Counted from the first letter of the stretch, positions 11,783 through 23,984 are shown. The stretch is DNA of 64,000 nucleotides from Cryptomeria japonica (GCF_030272615.1 NC_081408.1:762158673-762222672); one strand, 5' to 3'. A program made the numbers and translations. The notes: generated by a model not told the origin, from the sequence alone.

Positions 11783-12670
11783 ATGGCAACCTTTTCTTTT
11801 AAGAAGCATAGTCTGAGATTCGATGGAACGAATTATACTCTTTAGGAGAACTGGATGGAATCTCATTTGAGATGCATTGGTGAAGACTATTGGAAGATTA
11901 CTAAGAATGTGTATAACGTTCCTCAGAATGGTCCTACTCCTCTGGATGAAATTAAGTTGAATTCAATATTAAAGTGAAGGAAGCATTACTAAGTGCCTTG
12001 ACATATTCTGAGATGACTAATGTGATGGACTTGCAGACTTTTCATGAGATCTGGAAGAAGCTAGAGACTTTATATGAAGGTGATAGTCATGTGAAAGTTG
12101 CTAAGTTGCAGAGCTTGAAGGGTAAGTATGATATTTTTAAGATGGGTAAAGATGAGAACATTACCTCCTTTAAGCAGAGGGTGAACAAGCTTGTATTGAA
12201 TATCAGATGTGCCAGTGGAGTGTTGGAAGAATCTAAGATTGTGGATAAAGTGTTGAGATCCCTGCCTCCTGCTTACAGGCACAAGGTTATTGCTATTGAA
12301 GAGATCCAGATTGTGATAGACGTGACCAGAGACATACTGATTGGAAATCTTGTTGCTTTTAAGTTGAGAAAATTTGGTGAAGTCCCTCCTAAATCTAAAT
12401 CTGCATTCAAAGCTACTATATCTGGGAAGAAAAAATATGATCTGAGAGAAAGTTCTATAAGGATATCTAGATATGAGAAGGAGATGAAAGAGCTTGAGTA
12501 AGAAGAGAGAGATCTTGAAGCCCTAATTTATAGAAGATTGCCTATGGGTGTCGGCAAGTATGAAGGTAAGTTTACACTAAATTTCTTTTCATGTAATAAG
12601 ATTGGACATTTTGCTTCTAGATGCCCGAAAAGAGATAGAAATCCTAAGAATCCCGTGAAACCTTACAAGC
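11783..12670 (+). pseudogene. gag: copia B gag
   Basis: Gag of the UBN2 type. It starts MATFSFKKHSLRFDGTNY (11783) and continues with the FHEIWKKLETLYEGDSHVK block and LPPAYRHKVIAI. The core frame is 11974-12501. Stops occur at about 11843 and 12499, and there is a small frame disturbance near 11970. The zinc knuckle near 12580-12630 reads FFSCNKIGHFASRC, so the first Cys of CX2CX4HX4C is replaced by Phe. The motif should no longer bind zinc normally. Confidence 0.85.
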
Positions 12671-12683
12671 CTAAATATCATAA

Positions 12684-13094
12684 GTGTTATTTTCTACTAA
12701 TGAAGGTGTGATAGATGATGAGTTTGAGAAGAGAAATTCAGGAGATGAATGGGTGTTCATTGCTATCAAGGAAGAAGATCCAATGACTGTTGATTCTACT
12801 AGCTGCATTGTTGAAGAGAAAGCTTTGGGTGCTAAAGTTGAAGAGAAAGATGAATGGGTTATTGGCACTGGATGCTCTCATCACATGATAGGTGATAAGA
12901 GTAAATTTGTGAGTATGGAAAAGTATGATGGTGGTGTAGTGAGATTTGGAGATGATAAAGCTAGTATAATCTGTGGTAGTGGCTCTATTTCTCTTGATGG
13001 TAAGCATAACACTGATGATGTTTTGTATGTTGAAGGTATAAAAAATAATCTTTTGAGTGTTGGACAAATGGTTGATAATGGATATGACTTGTAA
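12684..13094 (+). pseudogene. pol: copia B protease
   Basis: Contains DEWVIGTGCSHHMIGD, the counterpart of the plant copia protease core W-x-x-D-S-G-C-S-x-H-M. The catalytic Asp is replaced by Gly (IGTG for IDSG), so the enzyme would be dead. The ISLDGKHNTDDVLYVEGIKNNLLSVGQ block that follows protease is present. A stop follows at 13092. Confidence 0.8.
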
Positions 13095-13972
13095 TTCAAA
13101 AATAAAAAATGTAAGATCTTGAGTAGCTCCGAAATTGAGATTGCATCAAGTACATAGACTAAAGGTAATATCTTTCACTTGAATTCTGGTGGCAAAAGTT
13201 GTTTGATTGCTCAGGTTGATGAAAGTTGGTTGTGGCATAGAAGGATGTGTCATGTAAATTTTGATTACATGGTTAAGATAAGTTCCACTCAAGATGTGAG
13301 AGATCTGCCTAAGATTGTAAAGCCTTCTAATTCGGTATGTAAGGAATCTCAATTAGGGAAGTAGACAAGAGTTTCTTTCAAGAGAAAGCACTATACTTCT
13401 AATGGGATATTGGATCTTGTACATACTCATCTGTGTGGTCCTTTTAGGGTGAGAAGCTTGCAGGGTAAAAATTACTTCATGTTGTTGATTGATGAATATT
13501 CAAGGATGATGTGGGTTACCTTGTTGACAGAGAAATTTGAAGCTTTGGAGAAGTTCAAGATTTTCAAAGCTATGGTAGATACAGAGACTGGATTGAAGTT
13601 GAAGTGTTAGAGATCTAATAGAGGTGGATAATTTACCTCTAATGAGTTCAATTCTTTTTGTGAAGAGCATGGGGTGAAGAGACACTTATCTGCTCCACGG
13701 ACCCCTCAGCAGAATGGTATTGTGGAGAGAAAGAATAGAACAGTTTAGGAAGCTGCTAGAACAATGATGATTGAAGGAAATGTTCCACAAATCTACTGGA
13801 GAGAAGTTGCGAGTACTACAGTATATACCTTGAATCGAGTTTGTATCAAAGTTGATACTGGTAATAATCCTTATGAGTTATGGTTTGGTCATTCTCCTAC
13901 TGTTAGATATTTCAAAAAAATTGGTACTAAATGTTATATTAGAAGAGATGAAGATCTAGGGAAAATTGATGT
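13095..13972 (+). pseudogene. pol: copia B integrase
   Basis: The GAG-pre-integrase block (SWLWHRRMCHVNFDYM, about 13225-13275) is followed by the rve core. Of the catalytic triad, the first Asp is His (LVHTHLCGPF), the second is Asn (RSNRGG) and only Glu survives (NGIVERKNRT). Stops occur near 13362, 13608, 13629 and 13747. The frame runs into GKID and is then cut by element C; its continuation resumes at about 21123. Confidence 0.85.
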
Positions 13973-15005
13973 TGTTGGAATCCAAGAACACTAAGAGGGG
14001 GGTGAATCAGTGTTCTACCAGTATGTAAGATTTTAACCTTATTAAAACATGCATTCACCAATAAGTAAACTGGTACACATATAATTGAAAGAAGTATTGA
14101 AATCAATGAACCAATCACACAAATCAATACCATAACACAGAGAATTTATACGTGGAAAACCTCAATGAGAAAAAACCACAGTGGGATTTGTGACCAACAA
14201 TATCAGTTCACTGGCCATATGAAGAGATATTACATAATATGGGGCCTGCACATGCAGGAAGGCATACTGCCTAGAGCACACTACTCAACACAATGGATTC
14301 TCACTGACTACAGTCATTTTTTTATACAAATAAACAAAACTGAACTCATATAATGCATCTGCTATGCCAAATTGAGTTCCGGTTAAAGTTCTAACTGTTT
14401 CGGTTCTAAAACCCTAAACCCTTATCGGAATAACCTTTGATCTATGAGCGCCTCCAAAATCATCTACTGGTCATTACATAATAATGCTTTCACATATATA
14501 TGATCCTACATACATAATCTTCACATTACTGATCTAATCTTACATCATATCCTATCAAGATGATCTAATCACTGACCTATATACCCTTACAGTCCTTCAT
14601 AATTCATGTCCGCTTACATAGATAATACAAAAAATATTATTTATGTTGGCTCATTGTATATACATAAATAAAAAAGTGAATTTCTGATTGCCGGATCTCC
14701 CAATGATGTCGGCCTCCTATACCAGTACCCCATTTACCGGTTATTATCCTTGCCTGATCTACAAATCATGTCGGCCTTTAATGAAGGTACCTATTAGTGA
14801 TATTAGCTTGAAATAAATTTTCTTAGCCTCCAAATGATGTCAGCTTCAGGAGCCGATTACCCATAGAATCCTTCCTACCGGTGTCGGTGAAGTGTTTGCT
14901 GGTGAAGTGCCTACTGGTGAAGAATCAAACCAAAGAATGAAGCCGAAATATGTTGCCATCAATGACAACATATGAAACCAATCAAATGAGTGTCAATTTC
15001 CAACA
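13973..15005 (-). repeat. 3' LTR of element C
   Basis: 1,033 bp with terminal inverted bases TGTTGGAA...TTCCAACA. On the minus strand it starts TGTTGGAAATTGACACTC and ends in GGATTCCAACA. It retains a segment (14150-14190) of the form GTGGTTTTT...GGTTTTCCAC on the minus strand that the other LTR has lost. An inverted repeat, ATATGTTG...CAACATAT, lies at 14948-14973. Confidence 0.85.
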
Positions 15006-15195
15006 ATCTTTTCCTTTGGCATTGATGGAAACACTCCTGTGAAAAATGATAATGGTTTCCATCTACCGGACTCACTTTGAGACTGCTCCCCCTGAGCTGA
15101 ATATGTCATCTGCAATCATGATCTATACAAGTACTCCTTATATCTTGATGTCAGGGATTTATTTTTCACCTATACTTCTCCCCCTTTGACATCAA
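15006..15195 (-). other. polypurine tract and upstream purine repeats of element C
   Basis: Read on the minus strand, AATGCCAAAGGAAAAGAT abuts the LTR start. Two more purine-rich copies lie upstream: AGGGGGAG near 15086-15094 and AAAGGGGGAG near 15178-15188. The segment GTTTCCATCAATGCCAAAGG is shared with copia B just before its 3' LTR (43226-43245). Confidence 0.75.
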
Positions 15196-15396
15196 TGCCA
15201 AAAACTGGGACAAAGAATGATTGAATGAAATTTTGTACAAAGAATATGTCCCAAATCATCTTACCGAAGTTGAATATACTTGAAATTTTTTGGATAACCC
15301 TTCTCCAAAAATTCTAGATAAATGTCCCAGCTAGATTTGAATGTGTCAGATACTAATACAAGTTCATTAAGTATATGAGTATGAGACTCTTTCTCC

Positions 15397-18300
15397 TTAA
15401 GATCTGTCGGTGCGGGATTCCCTATTATATCTATGCATTCCTTTTTTATGTACACTCAAGGAGTCCAACCGGGGACTCACCAATCCTCTGAGTTCTTTAT
15501 CACTCCTAATGATTTTGTCTCTATCCCTTTCAAGAGCTGAAATTTGAACTTCTAACAACAAAATTTTCCCATCAATGGATGTAGTCAAAGAATTGGAACC
15601 ATCAAAAGAATTTACTATACCTGCAATTTTATTTTGAGTGTCTTTAATGCCTTTATTTATATCTTCAGTTAGTAATCCAGAATTGAAGCATGCTCTGTAT
15701 ATATTTGTACATTGTCTTAAAGCATTATCTATCAATTTTAATTTGTCAGTAATCTGTTTCTAATCTGATTCAATCATTTGATCAAAAGTGGCTTTCTTAG
15801 CTTGAGTAAACCTTTCCAATGCCTGTCGGTTTGATATTTGTTGTAATGATTGAAAACCCTTAGATATGTGCTCAGTAATTATTTTGATATTTTCGGATGG
15901 ACTTGCTCTTTTGTAAAAGTGGCACTCTAGGACAAGTTTGTGCAAAATTGGAATTGACTGATCAATGATTCCCTTGTCCACTGATCCTTCCTTCATCATC
16001 TTTTGAGCAATAATTGTCATCAGCTTAGTAGAACTCATCTTGGTTATGCTCTTCTTCTTTACGTGGGAGGTGTTAATTGATAACAAAGATGTGCTAGTTA
16101 CTAGTTCCTTGTTGGATTCCTCTCCCTTTTTCTCTGATGTTTGTGCATAAGCACTTATTTCAGTTTGAATTTCTTTTTCTCCTTTCAGATTTTTCTCTTC
16201 ATCTTTTTCCTCTAGTTCATTTTCTTTAATAACATCATCTTTTGCATCGGTGGCTTCACCACTTGGTGCAGTATCAGCTACTGTTGAGACCACATTAACT
16301 GTATCCTCAATCCATACATTTTGATCCGGAGGACTATTGTCCTCAACATCTATAACCTTTACATTTTGTGAATCTACCGGTATATGTACACTATCTTCCT
16401 TTATCGATATCTCCTTTGTCTTGTACATTTGTTTATGTCGGGGGGTCTACATCCAATTCCTTAGTGTCTTTCAAAATTGTGGATGGGGCACCCACTACAC
16501 CTTTGCCTTTCCCTTCAACTGGGATGTCGGTAGTGTCAGTCTTAGGATTAGATTCTGGTGATGAGAAGAAACCAGGGTTGTCAAGAAAGAATTTGACCCA
16601 TGCCTCGTGGGTTTCATTGATTATCTCCTTAACTCTACCTGCCATAAGGCTAATTATCCTATGTTTGCTATGGAAAATTGTTCTATTTGCAACTTCAAGG
16701 GTCATATCCAACTCATTTGGAGTAATTGCACCACAAGTAGTTAATAACTCTTGAATTTTTATGTGCTTGTCCTCCTCAACAACAAATAATCTTCTAGCAT
16801 CTAGATTATTGTATAATTGTGTCAGAATTTCTTTTCAATTTCTATTAAAGCCTTATTATATATATCTAGGTGTAACAAAACTGCTTCCTCAATTTCTTTC
16901 TACTCATCATCATCTAAGTGTTCATAATAGTATTGTGTATTTTTCAAAATTCTATCCTTGGTGATTTCATCAATCAATTCTACACAAGTCTTAGGAGGGA
17001 TTATAATTACATTATCAGTTTCAATAGCAAGGTCTATGTCTTCCTTCTTATTTCTTCTATCAGTACCGGATGGTGCAAGAGGTGTTTCCTTTGGAGCTAT
17101 TTTCTTTGGTGTAGGCCTCCTCTCTGCAGGTTTGCTGGTCGGTACCTTGATTGTGACCTTTCTTACCAGTTGCTTCCTTGCCTCCTCCTTGGGCTCCTCA
17201 CCTTTCTTTCTCAATACCCTCTTGAATGAAAGAGGAGTGTCATCTTTAGCTCTAGAGTCTGATGGAATAGGGGCAATGATGATTTCAAGTTCTTTCATCT
17301 TCCTTCCTTTTGTCAGAACAACTTCCATTATGGCTTTAATGTCTTGTGAAACTTTTTCAACAAATTTGTTGGCCTTACCTTGTTGTTTCTCCCTCTTCTT
17401 CCTAATGAATTCAGTTAGAACCTCTTACTCCTTTTGTTTTGTAGTACCAAAAGACTTTTTAGCCTCATCAATTGGAGCATCAATCAACATTTTAGCATAA
17501 GCATCCAGAATCATAGCATCAACCTCATACCCCATCTCCTCTATCTATATCTTTCGGGGTTTGACTACTTCCATTAAGGTTTCATCCCTTTTGACCATAA
17601 AGTAGATGTCAGTTGAGTATTTGTTAACAATGTGTTTGGGAATCATCTCTCTGGATTTTGTTGCTTTCTGAAATGCCTTGAAATAACCCCAAACCTTATC
17701 ATCTTGCAGGCTTCCCAAGCTAGAAATGAATTGCTTCAATTGCCCACCTATCGAGGTGTCAAATGCCCATTATCTCTTTCCAAAACCAGGAGTTTCATTA
17801 AGGAAAAATAGCATTGAGCTAACAATAAGATTCCCATACTAGAATACCCCCTTTTTCTCTCATTTAATCTTTCCTAGGTTGATAATCAACTCATCTTTCA
17901 TCCATTCACATAGATCTATTTTCTCATTATCCCTCATTATTTTATGTGTGACATATATGCAGGAGCTAGAAATAGAATTGAGATGATTGGATTGATTTAC
18001 CTTGTACCCAATAATCATGCTACCAAATCTGATGTCCCTGGCAGTGATGGTGCTGACCCTCATCGATCATCGGTCTGAAGTTGTGCCTGTGAATTTGTTG
18101 ACATAATCATTTGAAACCTTTTTCTTCGGATGCTAACTGATCTTTGGCAAACCGGTGATGGCCCTAATGGCCTCCTTCGAGATCTTATATGGCCTGTCCA
18201 GCCAGATGAACTCTCCATGTACCCTGCTCAGTACATATCGGATGATCTCATCTTCAAATTCAGGGATATCAAGGATGCCAGTAAACCCTAGATCTTCAAT

Positions 18301-18600
18301 GTGTTTATATTCGGGTTTGATCTTACAAGAGTCACCCATTAGCTCATTCACATACATATTATTGATGTCACTAGTACCCAGATCCTCAATGTGGCAATGA
18401 ATATATGCTCCGACATCTTCCACATAAACAACTCCTTCCGAAACATGCAAAAATGCACCAACCGAATCATCCAAGGTGGCAATATGAGGGCATCGCTTGA
18501 AAATTGGCCTAGGACGATCCTTAACCTCAACAATAGTCAGATTTGCAACAAAAGTAGGAGCAGAGGATGATCTAGTCTCCTTGATGAAAGATGATTGCAA
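15397..18600 (-). pseudogene. element C second ORF, large protein of unknown function
   Basis: A long degenerate reading frame on the minus strand from MQSSFIKETRSS (18600) to RYNRESRTDRS (15397), about 1,000 codons with scattered stops and frameshifts. The N-terminal part has VHGEFIWLDRPYKISKEAIRAITGLP (18210-18140), a pattern I associate with uncharacterised proteins of plant retroelements. The middle is rich in Lys, Glu and Pro with a basic patch (RRPTPKKIAPKE). The C-terminal part (16428-15397) is Glu/Lys-rich and probably coiled-coil. I see no nuclease, protease or polymerase motif. Between it and the zinc-knuckle ORF (18601-19090) nothing is recognised. Confidence 0.6.
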
Positions 18601-19090
18601 TAAATACTTGAAAAATGGTTGTCGGTGAAAAAACCTTAGAAAATTCTTCCGAATGTCGCTGGAATCACTGATGAAAGCTTTTAATCACACTGAATCACCT
18701 TAGACTTGCTTTGTATTTCTCTTAATCACTCTGAATGCAAGGTGATCAAAAATGAAGTGGATTCAACCTTTTTAACCTTCGAGAAACCCTAATTCGCCAT
18801 TGATATAAATGTCTTCCGGTGGAACATACCGGATCTTGGTCGGACATCTCCATGCCAGATAAACCTATTACAATGTCCGGAACTACCTTCCAGATCTCCT
18901 TCCTAGGGCTTATGCAATATTTTCATGAAATTTTCCTACCCCTAAGACATCTACCTTAGTTATCGGATGAGCTTCCTGCCAGTGCTGGAGCAATCTGCTC
19001 TGTCAGTTGAGTAACTAGAGCAGTTCCATTTGTTGATTTATCATCTGACTTCTTGACCTATCTCTTGGTATGATCTTGCCGGATTTCATT

Positions 19091-20130
19091 GATCTTTTCC
19101 TTTCCTTTATCATTTGATCCATCATTGCTAACCAGTGGAATTTTGCTTCTACAGAACTTGGCTATGTGACCAATCTTATTACATGCTTAACATGTAATAT
19201 TATTCTTTTGAATTGCTTTGCTATAACCGGGATAATTACTTGACCTACACTGATTAGCCATATGTCCAAATTTTCCACATGCATGACATTTTACATTATG
19301 CATTTGGAACATTAACCGAGAGTAGAATTATAGTTCCGATTTGCTCTATTTCTACATTGCCTAGCCATATGACCAAATTTATTACAAACAAAGCATCTAC
19401 CATTGAATTTGTAAGAATTGAGCTGCCTTACCAGTGTCTTCCGGTTCTGGTTGTTCTGATCATTTCACATACCGGATATCTGATCTTCATTTGCAGTACC
19501 GAAGCTTTGACCTTGTTCAAATCCAAGTCCTCTAGAGTCTCCATTCCGCCTTTGGCTTTCAAACAGTTCATTAAGTTGTATTGAACTAACCTTGAATTTG
19601 TCCTTGTACTCATTTACAATATTTAGATCATCTCTTAGGATTATTATCTATCTTTCAGGTTCTTGTTCATTGTATTGGAATCGCACTAATTATGTTCTCA
19701 ACACATCATTTTCATGAGCCAACCAGATGATTTCTTCATATCTGTCTTTCAAAGATCTCCCAAGGTTTTCTTCATTCATCTTCCGATCTTCAATCTCCTT
19801 CGACATCTTCATAGTTAGGGCTTGTATTTCATTTTTCATGACACCATTCTCTTGGCTTAGCTTCTGACATTTTTCTCTAAGGGCATCTTTCTCTTCATTG
19901 TCCTAATTTTGCAAAAGTTCCTTCCTTCTAGCTTGAACATATGACAGCCTCTCCTATAGGATAAGAATGAATTTTTTTGCAGAATTCAATTCATCTTGTA
20001 ACTTCAAGTTCTTCATTCTTTCAGCATCATAGTCCTCAAGTGCTGCCTCAAGTTGTTTTTCCATACTCATTTTCGTGGATTCTAGATTTAGGATCTTCCT
20101 CAAGTTGTTAAACTTATTCCAAGGTACCAG
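19091..20130 (-). pseudogene. element C first ORF: coiled coil plus three zinc knuckles
   Basis: Gag-like protein remnant. From the primer-binding site, the minus strand reads a long heptad-rich coiled coil (KMSMEKQLEAALEDYDAERM, then about 20070-19640). Three knuckles of the CX2CX4HX4C type follow: CFVCNKFGHMARQC (about 19400-19360), CHACGKFGHMANQC (about 19290-19250) and a third in which TAA replaces the codon of the first Cys (ACNKIGHIAKFC, about 19190-19150). Several stops interrupt. Knuckles after a coiled coil suggest a nucleic-acid-binding structural protein; no capsid core is recognised. Confidence 0.65.
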
Positions 20131-20144
20131 CCTTTGATACCAAT
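20130..20144 (-). other. primer-binding site of element C
   Basis: On the minus strand, ATTGGTATCAAAGGC directly follows the LTR end. It matches the TGGTATCA core that pairs with initiator methionine tRNA, so transcription and reverse transcription run on the minus strand. Confidence 0.75.
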
Positions 20145-21122
20145 CGTTAGAATCCAAGAACATTGAGAGGGGGGGTGAACTAGTGTTCTATCGATATGTA
20201 ATATTTTAACCTTATTAAAACATGCATTCACCAACAAGTAAACCAATACACATATAATTGAAAGAAGTATTGAAATCAATGAACTAATCACACAAATGAA
20301 CACCATAACACAAAGTGACCCACAATATCAGTTCACTGGCCATATGAAGAGATATTACATAATATGGGACCTGCACATGCAAGACGACATACCGCCTAGA
20401 GCACACTGCTCAACACAATGTAGTCTCACTGACTACAGTCAATTTCTGATACAAATAAGCAAAATTGAACTCATATAATGCATCTGCTATGCCAGATCGA
20501 GTTCGATTAAAGTTCTGACTATTTCGGTTCTAAAACCCTAAACCCTTACCAGAATAACCTTCGCTCTGTGAGCATCTCCAAAATCTTCTACTGATCATTA
20601 CATAATAATGCTTTCACATATGTTTGATCCTACATACATAATCTTCACATTACTAATCTAATCTAACATCATATCCTATCAAGATGATCTAATCACTGAC
20701 CTATATACCCTTATAGTCCTTCATAATTCATGTCAGCTTACATAGATAATACAAAAATGATTATTCATGTCAGCTCATTGTATATACATAAATAACAAAG
20801 TGAATTTCCGATTGTCAAATCTCCCAATGATGTCAGCCTCCTATACTAGTACCCTGTTTGTCGATTATTATCCTTGCCAGATCTCCAAATCATGTCAGGC
20901 TTTAATGCTGGTACATATTAGTTATATTAGCTTGAAATACATGTTCTTAGCCTCCAAATAATGTCGGCTCTGGGAGCCAGTTACCCATAGAATCCTTCCT
21001 ACCAGTGAAGATACCTGTCGGTGTCAGTGAAGTGTCTACCGATGAAGTGAAGAATGAAGTTGAAATATGTTGCCATCAATGACAACATATGAAACCAATC
21101 AAATGAGTGTCAATTGCCAATA
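20145..21122 (-). repeat. 5' LTR of element C
   Basis: 978 bp, matching 13973-15005. The terminal bases have mutated (CGTTAG for TGTTGG at 20145 and CCAATA for CCAACA at 21122). About 50 bp matching 14145-14195 of the other LTR are missing near 20315, and many transitions separate the two copies. Confidence 0.85.
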
Positions 21123-21656
21123 GATGCTAGATGTGATGAAGGAATTTTTCTTGGTTATTCTACTAAGAGTAAATGTGTATCAACCTAGACCTTGTGGATA
21201 TGATTCAAATGATCAGGATGTCAAATTAGATAAAGGAAAGCAAGTGCAGACCCAAAATCAAATTCAGAATGTTCCAGAAAAGTGTGAGAATGAGGGTGTA
21301 GATGCTAATACAAAAGAGAGAGTTCATGAGTATGAAAACAGAGATAATCCTAAGACTCCCAGGTATGTAAAGTTAAATCATTCAGAGAATCAGATAATTG
21401 GTGATAAGAATAGAGTTGTAATGACTAGGAGAAGAATTGTTGAAGAATATTGTTTGATCTCTAAGATTGAACCTAAGGATGTTGATGAAGCTTGTAAAGA
21501 TGAAAATTGGGTCAGAGAAATGGAAGAAGAGTTGAATCGGATTGAAAAGAACAATACATGGATTTTAGTTCCCAGACCTAAGAATGAAAATGTAATTGGA
21601 ACTAAGTGGGTATTCCTAGATATAAATTGAATGAACAAGGTGAGGTTGTTAGGAAT
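21123..21656 (+). pseudogene. pol: copia B integrase-RT linker and RT start
   Basis: Resumes copia B after element C: GATGCTAGATGTGATGAAGG continues the chain after GKID. The linker is acidic and ends with DENWVREMEEELNRIEKNNTW and TKWVF, the classic start of copia RT (WxxAMxEELxxIEKNxTW). Just before it is cut by element 2 there is a frame disturbance at about 21625 (stop at 21627). Continues at 41638. Confidence 0.85.
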
Positions 21657-22395
21657 TGTAGACACCTAAAATTGTCATGTCTAATTAAATAAATATTTTA
21701 TTTATTTAATTATCTAAGCTTAATTCTTCTATTAATTAAATAAATCTTTATTTATTTAATTAATTCATTTATCCTCTTCTAGCCTTATTTCTCATTTAAA
21801 TAAATACTTTATTTATTTAAATTATCCTTTTCCTAAATTAAATAAATATTTTATTTATTTAATTATCCCACTTCTTCTATTAATTAAATAAATCTTTATT
21901 TATTTAATTAATTCATTAACCTTTTCTACCCATGACACATGTCATTCATCTCTTAATTCCTACACTACCTACCCCTTTCATTATTTTATTATTTCTTTTA
22001 CCTACCCTCTAATCATAGCCGACCTCCTTTTACACCTCTCAATCTTATCCCTCCATTTCATATAGTGTCTTCTATATAAGGAGATGCTTCCTTCATTATC
22101 AAACCTTAATGAAAGATCTTAAGGACTGGACTACACTACGATCCTACTTGCAACCACATTCCGTTCTTTGTTGAGCTCTTGTACACATAAAATCTGAGAG
22201 CAAATATATCAAGCAAGATCAATGGAGATAGGACATGTGATGGTATAATCTTTGTGATTTCATTTGATTTGCATTGTCTTAGGTAATCTTCATATGTTAT
22301 GGTTGATCTTTGTTGTTGTTAGGCTAGGGTTTTGTGGTTGAATTCATTTAGCCTTTCAATATCGTTATTATTGTTATCCATTTTCACCATATACA
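21657..22395 (+). repeat. 5' LTR of element 2
   Basis: 739 bp, TGTAGACACCTAAAATTG to CACCATATACA. It differs from the 3' LTR at 10 positions by my count (8 transitions, 2 transversions) and lacks a 26-bp block present there (41445-41470 region). The U3 contains several repeats of the form ATTAAATAAATNTTTATTTATTTAAT (21680-21910), each an AT-rich palindrome. Confidence 0.95.
22072..22080 (+). promoter_or_regulatory. TATA box in 5' LTR of element 2
   Basis: CTATATAAG, about 320 bases before the LTR end, conserved in the 3' LTR (41283-41291). Likely core promoter for the gag-pol RNA. Confidence 0.7.
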
Positions 22396-22398
22396 TTT

Positions 22399-22416
22399 TG
22401 GCACGCCCGGTGGGAC
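22399..22416 (+). other. primer-binding site of element 2
   Basis: TGGCACGCCCGGTGGGAC begins three bases after the LTR. It begins TGGC like the sites used by Tat-lineage elements, which differ from the methionine-tRNA type of copia B. I do not assign the tRNA. Confidence 0.7.
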
Positions 22417-22504
22417 TCTTGTCCCTTTTGCATTTAACATCCTTGTTGCGGATTTTGTATTTTGAAGTTGCAGATCTGACGTTTTCAGCAACATTTTGAT
22501 GTTT

Positions 22505-22765
22505 TCGCGTCTGCGCACTTTCGGATCACGTTTTTTATTTTCTGGTGCATCTGCGACCTCTGGAATCACGTCTGTGTTATTGGCAATATTTTATTTTGCA
22601 GGTTCCAGGAAAGCGCGTCTGTGTTATAAAGTCACGTCTGCGCTGTTTTTAGCCGCGTCTATGTCCGGAAGATGTGTCTGAGTTATGTAGTCGCGTCTGT
22701 GCCTCACAGAATTGCGTCTGTGTCACCCAGTCGCGTCTGTGTTGAGGGTAATCACATGTGTGTTC
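22505..22765 (+). repeat. CGCGTCTGTG word array, first leader block
   Basis: About ten copies of a 10-base word with consensus CGCGTCTGTG, spaced roughly 17-35 bases apart (for example 22610-22620, 22700-22710 and 22730-22740). Most variants are C-to-T or G-to-A changes at the CG steps. Spacer sequence between the words is unrelated. Confidence 0.8.
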
Positions 22766-23984
22766 ACTAGTTTCAAATTTTGGGTTTTTATTGATTCAGT
22801 TTTTCGGATTTTGCATTTAGGGTTTCAGATCTGGTTTATTTTGAGCTAACATTTTCAGATCTAGCTAACAAAATTGGTGCAGCTTGTCTTGAAGGCTAAA
22901 TCGTTTGGTTGAAGGCCCCTATTTTCACAAAGTCTTTTGGGTTTAAAATTTACCTAACTTGTGTGCTTGCAGGAAGGGGTGATTATTTGAAACAATCCAA
23001 ACTACTAATGAATCTTTGTTGCAGGACCTTGGCAAGGGTTTTTGGATTTTTGTTGTCTGCCTTGTTTTCATAGACTAGCAAACACTTCAATTGGTGCACT
23101 AAAATTGAATCATTGTCTTTTGTGTCTTGAGCAATAGGCTCTTTTTGTTTAATCTTTAGAGGGCGTGTCTTCCCGTGTGGTCATTAGGACTACTAGTGAG
23201 AAGAGAACGACCCAAGTGGTAGCGAGGAAAACCCACCTCTTCCAAACCACTATAAACAAATGTATTCATGGTGAAAACTATGAATAATGTGTGCTGATTA
23301 GTTCATACCGACACTATGTCTCCCCATAAACCCATTTGATCAAATTTATTTGATCAGTTGTAGGGCGTAACCCCTACCAGCTGGGAGCCTTCTGTATTTA
23401 TAGAGTTGAAAGTGCCGCATGTATGGCCACACGAGCAGATGCCCTTACTAGCACCTTTTTATTTTAGAAGCCCAAATCCTTCTAGTTGTCGGGGCAGGAG
23501 GTCGGACCTCTGGTAGCAGCCCACACACATACGGTTCTTAGTAGAGATACAAAGTTCGCCACGGGGAGTTTTCGTGGGGACTGATGCTTGGCTGACCCGA
23601 GAAGTGAGTGCCGAGGGTGGAGCCAGTGAGGTCAAGCATCTAAGTATCCACTTTGAATAGCGAGCCTTGGGGGTAAAACCCCATGTGGGATCAACAACTA
23701 TTGTCTTGGCCAGCCATAAGAATTGTGCTTGACTTATGTTAAACATTCAAAACATTCAAGACCAAACAGCAAAACATTGTGTCTTTTGTGTCTTCAAGTG
23801 TATGCAAAACATTTTTACATCAAACAACACACTTTTCTTAGAGTCATTTTGAATCTAGACACTTGCAAACATTGGGTCTTCATCAAAACTGTGTCCTCTT
23901 GTCACAAAAAAATAGTCAAACAGTCAGATTTGGTCACAACAAAATGACTTCACAGATTGGAAAAAATTGCACAAATTTTATAGA

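Larger units (their letters stand above)
13973..21122 (-). mobile_element. non-autonomous copia-like element C, minus strand
   Basis: A 7,150-bp element bounded by two related LTRs and a 5-bp duplication with one mismatch (gatgt 13968-13972, gatgc 21123-21127), inserted in the copia B integrase-RT linker. The primer-binding site next to the right LTR and the polypurine tract next to the left LTR both show that it reads on the minus strand. It encodes coiled-coil and zinc-knuckle proteins but no protease, integrase, RT or RNase H. The two LTRs are visibly more diverged from each other than those of element 2, so it is older than that insertion. Confidence 0.85.
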
